In this document: positions 58,501 through 64,000 of the stretch, piece by piece
How the letters are laid out: the number at the start of each line of letters is the position of its first letter
How positions within the stretch are numbered: position 1 is the stretch's first letter
DNA from: Lepas anatifera
Lineage: Eukaryota; Arthropoda; Thecostraca; Lepadidae
NCBI GenBank assembly: GCA_034440635.1
Contig: JAOTON010001078.1
Span: 636,001 to 700,000 of the forward strand
Direction: 5' to 3'
Length of the DNA: 64,000 bases
Notes under the pieces: generated by a model
What the model was told of the DNA's origin: nothing
Seen by the model: the letters and a program-made list of their open reading frames with translations, nothing else
Database searches by the model: none
Position numbers and translations under genes: made by a program

Positions 58501-61500
58501 CGTCCAGAACTCACCCCGAGCCGGGGAGCTCCGGCCGACCCCCTGCTCACCTGCCCTCTGAGTGTAGCTGTTCAGAACGTCCTCCAGGCGGGAGGCGCCG
58601 GCGTCCGCCAGCTCTCCCACTAGATCGTCCAGCGACGACGAGTCGCAGGCATGAGTAGATATGCCGGCATGCAGAAGGTCTGCGCCCTGTCGGTACACGG
58701 GAGACATGTGAAAGCTGCCCCAGAAATGATCAGACCGTTTCAATTTCAACTTTTTTCAATCCAAGTTCAACCAAAGTTTTGTTTTGGTTGGATTCTTTGT
58801 GCGTACACAGGACCTAAACCTAAACAACGCGACGTGGTGGAAACTCCATGGCCTGAGGGAAGTCCGTGTCAGAATCAGATGTTTTCCGTCAAGGGTCCAC
58901 ACTCACGTGGCTTTTCACGATGATACGTCGCGTTGTACAACTCTAAGTGTGTTCAAAATGGGCCGGGGATCAGGACACAGCAAGATATAAATATCATACT
59001 AAAACACAGCAGCCGTGACCATAGAAGTAACAATACATTGCACTAGATATCTTGTCCTGTCAAAGCATAACTCGTTAAAAAGTTTGACACCACGATAACA
59101 TAGCCGTCGTCTGTCCGCTTCTGTCCTGATGCGGGGTAGAGTCAGTTGGTTTGATCATAGTGTGTTCTCCAATTCCGAAAGTATTAGCAATGGACGGCGG
59201 CTGCCCCATCTCTATAGCCTGGTACACCGCACATAGAGTGTGATATTGCACATCAAATACACATGCACTGGGAACAGAGCCTATATAAGAAGAATAACGC
59301 ACCCTTAGTATGGGATTTAAACGCAAATAGGTGACTGAGCATACCAAACAAAACCCAGTTTTAGCCATTCACTCCAGAGCACACCATTTGCAAAAACAAC
59401 AAAATGCTTTAAGAGCGGCACCCGTTCCCACCAGCTGCGGGCACGCACCCGTCACCACCGAAGAGCCGACGCCGGCCGCTATACCCCTGCTGGTCCTCCA
59501 CTACCCTGGCTATACCCCTGCTGGTCCTCCACTACCCTGGCTATACCCCCTGCTGGTCCTCTACTACCCCGGCTATACCCCCTGCTGGTCCTCCACTACC
59601 CTGGCTATACCCCTGCTGGTCCTCTACTACCCTGGCTATACCCCTGCTGGTCCTTCACTACCCTGGCTATACCCCTGCTGGTCCTCCACTACCCTGGCTA
59701 TACCCCTGCTGGTCCTCCACTACCCTGGCTATACCCCTGCTGGTCCTCCACTACCCTGGCTATACCCCCTGCTGGTCCTCCACTACCCTGGCTATACCCC
59801 TGCTGGTCATCCACTACCCTGGCTATACCCCCTGCTGGTCCTCTACTACCCCGGCTAAACCCCTGCTGGTCCTTCACTACCCTGGCTATACCCCTGCTGG
59901 TCCTCCACTACCCTGGCTATACCCCTGCTGGTCATCCACTACCCTGGCTATACCCCTGCTGGTCCTCTACTACCCCGGCTATACCCCTGCTGGTCCTCCA
60001 CTACCCTGGCTGTACCCCTGCTGGTCCTCTACTACCCTGGCTATACCCCTGCTGGTCCTTCACTACCCTGGCTATACCCCTGCTGGTCCTCCACTACCCT
60101 GGCTATACCCCTGCTGGTCCTCCACTACCCTGGCTATACCCCTGCTGGTCATCCACTACCCTGGCTATACCCCTGCTGGTCCTCTACTACCCCGGCTATA
60201 CCCTTGCTGGTCCTTCACTACCCTGGCTATACCCCCTGCTGGTCCTCCACTACCCTGGCTATACCCCTGCTGGTCCTCCACTACCCTGGCTATACCCCTG
60301 CTGGTCATCCACCACCCTGGCTATACCCCTGCTGGTCCTCCACTACCCTGGCTATACCCCTGCTGGTCCTCCACTACCCTGGCTATACCCCTGCTGGTCA
60401 TCCACCACCCTGGCTATACCCCTGCTGGTCCTCCACTACCCTGGGTATACCTTGAGTCGGTGTCCGGTGAGCGCCAGAAACAGGCCCAGCCGGCCCTTCA
60501 GCCGCGGCAGGAAGTGGGAGCCGCCCACGTCCGGGAACAGCCCGATCGCCGTCTCCGGCATCGCGAACATACTCCTCTCCGTGCACACCCGGTACGGACC
60601 TGGCGCGGGAGAGTCCAACTCAGGGCGGGAGGGGGAGTCCGACTCAGAGCGGGAGGGGGAGTCCGGCTCAGAGCGGGAGGGGAGTCCGGCTCAGAGCGGG
60701 AGGGGCAGACGAATCAGAGTGGAAGGGAGTCCGACTCAGAGCGGGAGAGAGTCCGACTCAGGGCGGGAGGGGGAGACGAATCAGAGCGGGAGGGGGAGTC
60801 CGACTCAGGGCGGGAGGGGGAGACGAACCAGAGCGGGAGGGTGTCAGACTCAGAGCGGGAGGGGGAGACGAATCAGAGCGGGAGGGAGCGCCCAGCCACA
60901 GCGTGACGGCAACACTTATGGGATACACTTTCCGGGACTGATTGGGACAGAAAGGAATCAAGTAAGCTAAAACACTGACCCGCCAGAGGAAAACTGAGAA
61001 TAGACCTTAATCCAGATTTCCACTAGTGACAAAATATTCTAAGTAGACCGCATTTTCGATAATAATTCTTATTTACATTACCATAGATTCTTTTCGATAG
61101 AATACATTTCCCACGGACTCATCAAGCCCAGGTGGTTATTAATAATTTTGCTCCCTGAAAGCACGCAAGATAGACTATCAAAAATATGTTAAAAGCCTCA
61201 TTCCTCATGATCATGCACACTTCCACAGACATAATTCTATACAAAAATCCAATCACCAGAGAACACAATAAGGCATACTGCCGCATGCCCCACTAAAGCA
61301 GTCGCAATATGACCTGGGGAGACGGCAGCGGGCAAGTGGTGTTCGGGAAAATTTAACTGACCGTAAACTGAGAGCCCCCCCCCACCATTGACAGGCAGTT
61401 GGTGTTCGGGAGACTGTTCCACTGACCGTGCACAGAGAGGCCGCAGCCGCCGCCCATGACGATGCCGTGCTGCAGAGCCACGTACGGCACCTTCAGACTC

Positions 61501-62411
61501 CCGGTCAGGTTGTTGAGCGTGTACTCGGCGCGGAAGAAGCGGTTGGCGAGCGTGCGGTCGGGCCCGTGCGTCAGCTCCACCACGTCGCCGCCGGCGCAGA
61601 ACGCCTTACCGCCGGCCCCTGCCAGCGGAGACAGTACGTGTGGAACCGACTGGACGCCGGCTCTGGCCTCAGCAGTGGACACACCCGACACGTCCCGCGG
61701 ACAGGGCAGCCCAATGTATCCACATGGTGAAATAAAGAGGTCTAAGCAAATACAATATACAGAGGTAGGGAAAATTGTTCCCAAAATCAGAAAGATGAAG
61801 AAAAGCGAACACCAATAGCCGGCCGTTATCAGCTTCAAATTACACACAAAACACCACCGTACCGGGCGCGCATCGTTCGGACGCACTTGATGCTTCTCAA
61901 AATCCAGTTGTTACAGAATCAACGTTGAAAGGAACTTTCCACAGCAATATGACAGTGAAATAGGCACGCATGAGTTAAGCTGTAAGATGAGAACAAAAAT
62001 AGGTAGTCGGAAGGGTTGAAAGGCTCGGAAAATCCGTGCTCCAGTTAGATACATAAGATCTGCTCAACTAGCTTAATTGATTCTTATCTTTCAGACAAAG
62101 CCTTAACACACATTTTTAACTATCATCTACTCCTAGAACGGTCCACAAGTCCAAAAGAAGAGAATATATAAGTAAATAGACCTACCTCTGATGATGACCA
62201 TTTCCACTTTTGATTCCCATTCCTTCAGCTTAGGGTACATCATCTGTACCATGTTCAGTGAGAGTGCGTTGAGCTGCTTCGTTCTGTTCATGGTCATGAT
62301 TCCCACCTTGTTTCTCACTTCGAATAATACCTCGTCTGATGACGAAGACATCGACCTCCCCGCGAGGGGAAGCCTTGGAAGCGCACCATTGAATGCCGCA
62401 CGCAGAGCCAT
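55524..62411 (-). CDS. HIBCH: 3-hydroxyisobutyryl-CoA hydrolase, mitochondrial, complete
   Basis: Hydrolyses 3-hydroxyisobutyryl-CoA in valine breakdown in mitochondria; crotonase superfamily. Seven coding exons: 62411-62186, 61618-61427, 60599-60451, 58686-58551, 56889-56768, 56334-56184, 55654-55524. All are AG/GT with consistent phases, total 1107 nt, 368 residues (human 386). The N-terminus ([20 protein letters not shown]) looks like a presequence. Hallmarks: [63 protein letters not shown] and the C-terminal [11 protein letters not shown] block. Glu107, Gly132, Glu155 and Asp163 match the substrate-binding residues 121, 146, 169 and 177 of the human enzyme, with a constant offset of 14. 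A strong acceptor ends immediately before the ATG, so a 5' UTR intron is likely; a start 7 codons upstream (62432) is less likely. Exon 3 is flanked on both sides by minisatellites that touch its splice sites. Confidence 0.96.
57500..58240. mobile_element. Possible MITE rich in AGGTCA
   Basis: GGGTCCTAAAGTGCCCCCTA near 57505 is inverted relative to GTAGGGGGGCACAAAAGCCA near 58206, suggesting imperfect terminal inverted repeats. The interior (57765-57860) has runs such as GTCAAGGTCAAAGGTCACAG. It has no ORF. It lies in HIBCH intron 4. The ends do not match the TTAA family, so it is a separate type sharing the same motif. Confidence 0.45.
59480..60455. repeat. 31-nt minisatellite anchored at the donor of HIBCH exon 3
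   Basis: On the minus strand the exon ends CTCAAG/GTATACCCAGGGTAGTGG, and about 31 units repeat GGGTATAGCCAGGGTAGTGG then AGGACCAGCAG. Each unit keeps a G/GTATA donor-like site with one change (C to G). Confidence 0.93.
60600..60900. repeat. 24-nt minisatellite at the acceptor of HIBCH exon 3
   Basis: Minus-strand unit CTCCCCCTCCCGCTCTGAGT plus CGGA, about 12 units with some shortened. The last one merges into the intron end gactctcccgcgccag. The unit supplies a pyrimidine tract followed by AG. Confidence 0.85.
61320..61440. repeat. Two-copy duplication of the HIBCH exon 2 donor
   Basis: Minus strand: CTCTCTGTGCACG/GTCAGTG...CCCGAACACCAACTGCC is followed about 75 nt later by CTCTCAGTTTACG/GTCAGTT...CCCGAACACCACTTGCC. 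Exon end, donor and downstream intron are all in the copy. Confidence 0.8.
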
Positions 62412-63719
62412 CTGGGAGGGACAGGCCAACAATTATTCGTTGGCAGACATACTGATTCAGCTTCTAATAACAACTTTCCATAGGAGATTAAGAATAAAAA
62501 CAAATTGGAAAACAACTTCCACTATCCAATCCTCGGGAAAGGTTTCTCGTGCACGTTTTCTTCACATTCTGGCCCAATACATGGATTTTTTCCTCAACAT
62601 AACATTTATTTCCTCCACACCATACAAGACGTTGCATGCAACAGAACATTACAATAAAATACAATGACTGTGGCATCTGCACCTACATATTGATATGGTA
62701 CACTAACAGACCCCCGAAAGTGCGACCCCCACCCACCCCCTCCCAAAGTTTGACCAACCACTGCGGTAATTTTTTCAGTCTGTCAACATTATAATATCAC
62801 CGCTCATAACTTCGGGCAGCCTCCCAGCGCCGCCACAACAGAGGTCACGCATACAATGAGAGCTCCTCCAGCATTAGCATATAAAGACGAGGAACCGCGA
62901 TCAAACGAATAAATAGCACTGAGTCGACGCAAGCCCAGAAATAATAACAACAAATGTGCTCATTCTCCTGCACAACAAATGACAAACTTCCCCTGCATAG
63001 CTCGCAGATCGCTATTCAACAAACTTTTTTTCTGAAGAATGAAATCAGCATTTCCAGGTTGCTAGTGGCTGGGAATGAAGAGGACACCTGTGGAGTGTGG
63101 ACGCATTCCTGACCATGGTGCTCAAATCCTCTTGCACCTGCAGGGTAGCCGTGCGTCGTCCGCACAATGCAAAGGCGCATATTAAAACCGGTGGCAGGTA
63201 AAAACGCTAGTGGGGAACAACAAAACAGGTGCGGGGAATTACTCCACAATGACATTTTTCCAGGAAGGTGGTGTTGGAAAAGCGTCTACACATGAAAAAC
63301 GAACTTAAAAGACACGGAAACAGAAAAAAACGTCAGACTGGGTGACGTCCGACTCGAGATCTGTGGATGTTGAGCCTACCAGTTGGTGGCGCATTGTAGT
63401 CGAATGTGGTGTATGGAGTTTCGCCCGTCGTGCATGGGTGAGCTGGCTGGCATCCGAGGGCGATCTGGCATATTATGCTTGTGCTAAATAAAAAGACCCA
63501 CTCATATTATGGTGTTTTTTAAAATAAATATTTTCGTGTTCCCAACCCGGAAACACTTTACAGCTTTGCACCACACACACACGCAGACACAATATGTACA
63601 CGGCAGGGATTTCCACTTATCGGCATCCTTGCGGGACAGTCATGTCCACACGCTCCCTGTTACACGCCCCACCGTACCAGGCGGTGGGGCTATCCAGACT
63701 TCTCGGGCCCGGTGGAACA
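62412..63719. other. Region upstream of HIBCH, no gene seen
   Basis: An AG acceptor ends exactly before the HIBCH ATG (62411), so a 5' UTR exon may lie here. No other coding signal is seen. Confidence 0.35.
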
Positions 63720-64000
63720 GAGGACTGCTCCAGTGACACATGATGAGGCCGTGCCCTCAGGCTGTGCCACCAGACCAGTGGATCCGTTTAAAGGCGGATC
63801 AAGCCTGTGCTCTCAATAACAAAAGCGCTGATTAATCAGCGTAAGTCCCTAGTCAAGGTGGGCACTACCCAGTGTACTGCCATCTCCTGGGTAGGAGGCG
63901 GTCGAGGAAAAGACTGCCAGAGCCCCAGAGGTCAGCTTTGAACCAAGGACCTCCCATGCTGTTCCAAGGCGCCTTAACCAACTGCGCCATGGCAGTGGTC
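63720..64000 (-). mobile_element. Second tRNA-derived SINE type at right edge
   Basis: The reverse complement from 64000 reads GACCACTGCCATGGCGCAGT, an A box (TGGCGCAGTTGG), then GGTCCTTGGTTCAAAGCTGA, a B box. The body follows (GTCTTTTCCTCGACCGCC). The head differs from the SINE at 32 kb, so it is another family. The element may extend past the right edge or begin exactly there. A true tRNA gene is unlikely because the spacing and the arms do not fold as a full cloverleaf. Confidence 0.6.

Noticed and set aside
59331..60455. Pro/Tyr/Trp-rich repeat ORFs ([13 protein letters not shown] type)
   Set aside because: Plus-strand translation of the HIBCH intron array; the gene is on the other strand.
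63930..64000. tRNA gene on the minus strand at the right edge
   Set aside because: A- and B-box-like parts with a shared downstream body fit a SINE head; no proper acceptor stem is visible.

Overview
This is a nuclear window from an arthropod, most likely a crustacean. A barnacle-like genome is possible, but the sequence alone does not settle the group. The support is four recognisable animal genes (three of them split by GT-AG introns), interstitial and short arrays of the arthropod telomere repeat TTAGG (27.4 kb and 51.8 kb), CR1/Jockey-type LINEs, a mariner element, tRNA-derived SINEs and many minisatellites.

Layout. 1.8-16.1 kb, minus strand: a CC2D1 / lethal(2)giant discs gene. Twelve coding exons are reconstructed with consistent phases, covering all four DM14 domains; the C2 domain lies beyond the left edge. 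17.9-23.8 kb: repeats around a nearly intact CR1/Jockey-like LINE (minus). 23.8-33.7 kb: mobile DNA (a TTAA-flanked element split by an insertion, a telomere-like tract, LINE tail, SINEs, MITE, mariner with a nested SINE). 34.8-35.3 kb, plus: glyoxalase I with an uninterrupted coding region. 37-42 kb: minisatellites and two weak membrane-protein-like ORFs. 43.2-47.6 kb, minus: methylmalonyl-CoA epimerase, preceded in the same exon by a small unidentified ORF. 48.9-50.5 kb: SINE plus decayed LINE RNase H fragment. 55.5-62.4 kb, minus: complete 3-hydroxyisobutyryl-CoA hydrolase in seven coding exons.

The most unusual property is in the introns. In CC2D1, HIBCH and the small gene, tandem repeats begin at the exon border, and in most of them each unit carries a copy of the neighbouring splice site. 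One acceptor is repeated about 77 times over 2.8 kb; donors of other exons seed arrays of 19-31 nt units; one HIBCH donor is present in only two copies, like an early stage. This suggests intron growth by tandem duplication of splice junctions.

Other items: an ORF whose stop codon lies 3 nt before the MCEE start codon in the same exon (possible dicistronic mRNA); an A AAA AAG heptamer exactly where the LINE reading frame changes by -1; a degenerate 2A-like NPGP motif in the same LINE; a glyoxalase I with a bacterial-type histidine metal ligand; and TTAA-flanked mobile elements packed with AGGTCA nuclear-receptor half-sites. HIBCH (valine) and MCEE (propionyl-CoA) are both mitochondrial enzymes of branched-chain amino acid breakdown and lie on the same strand about 9 kb apart.
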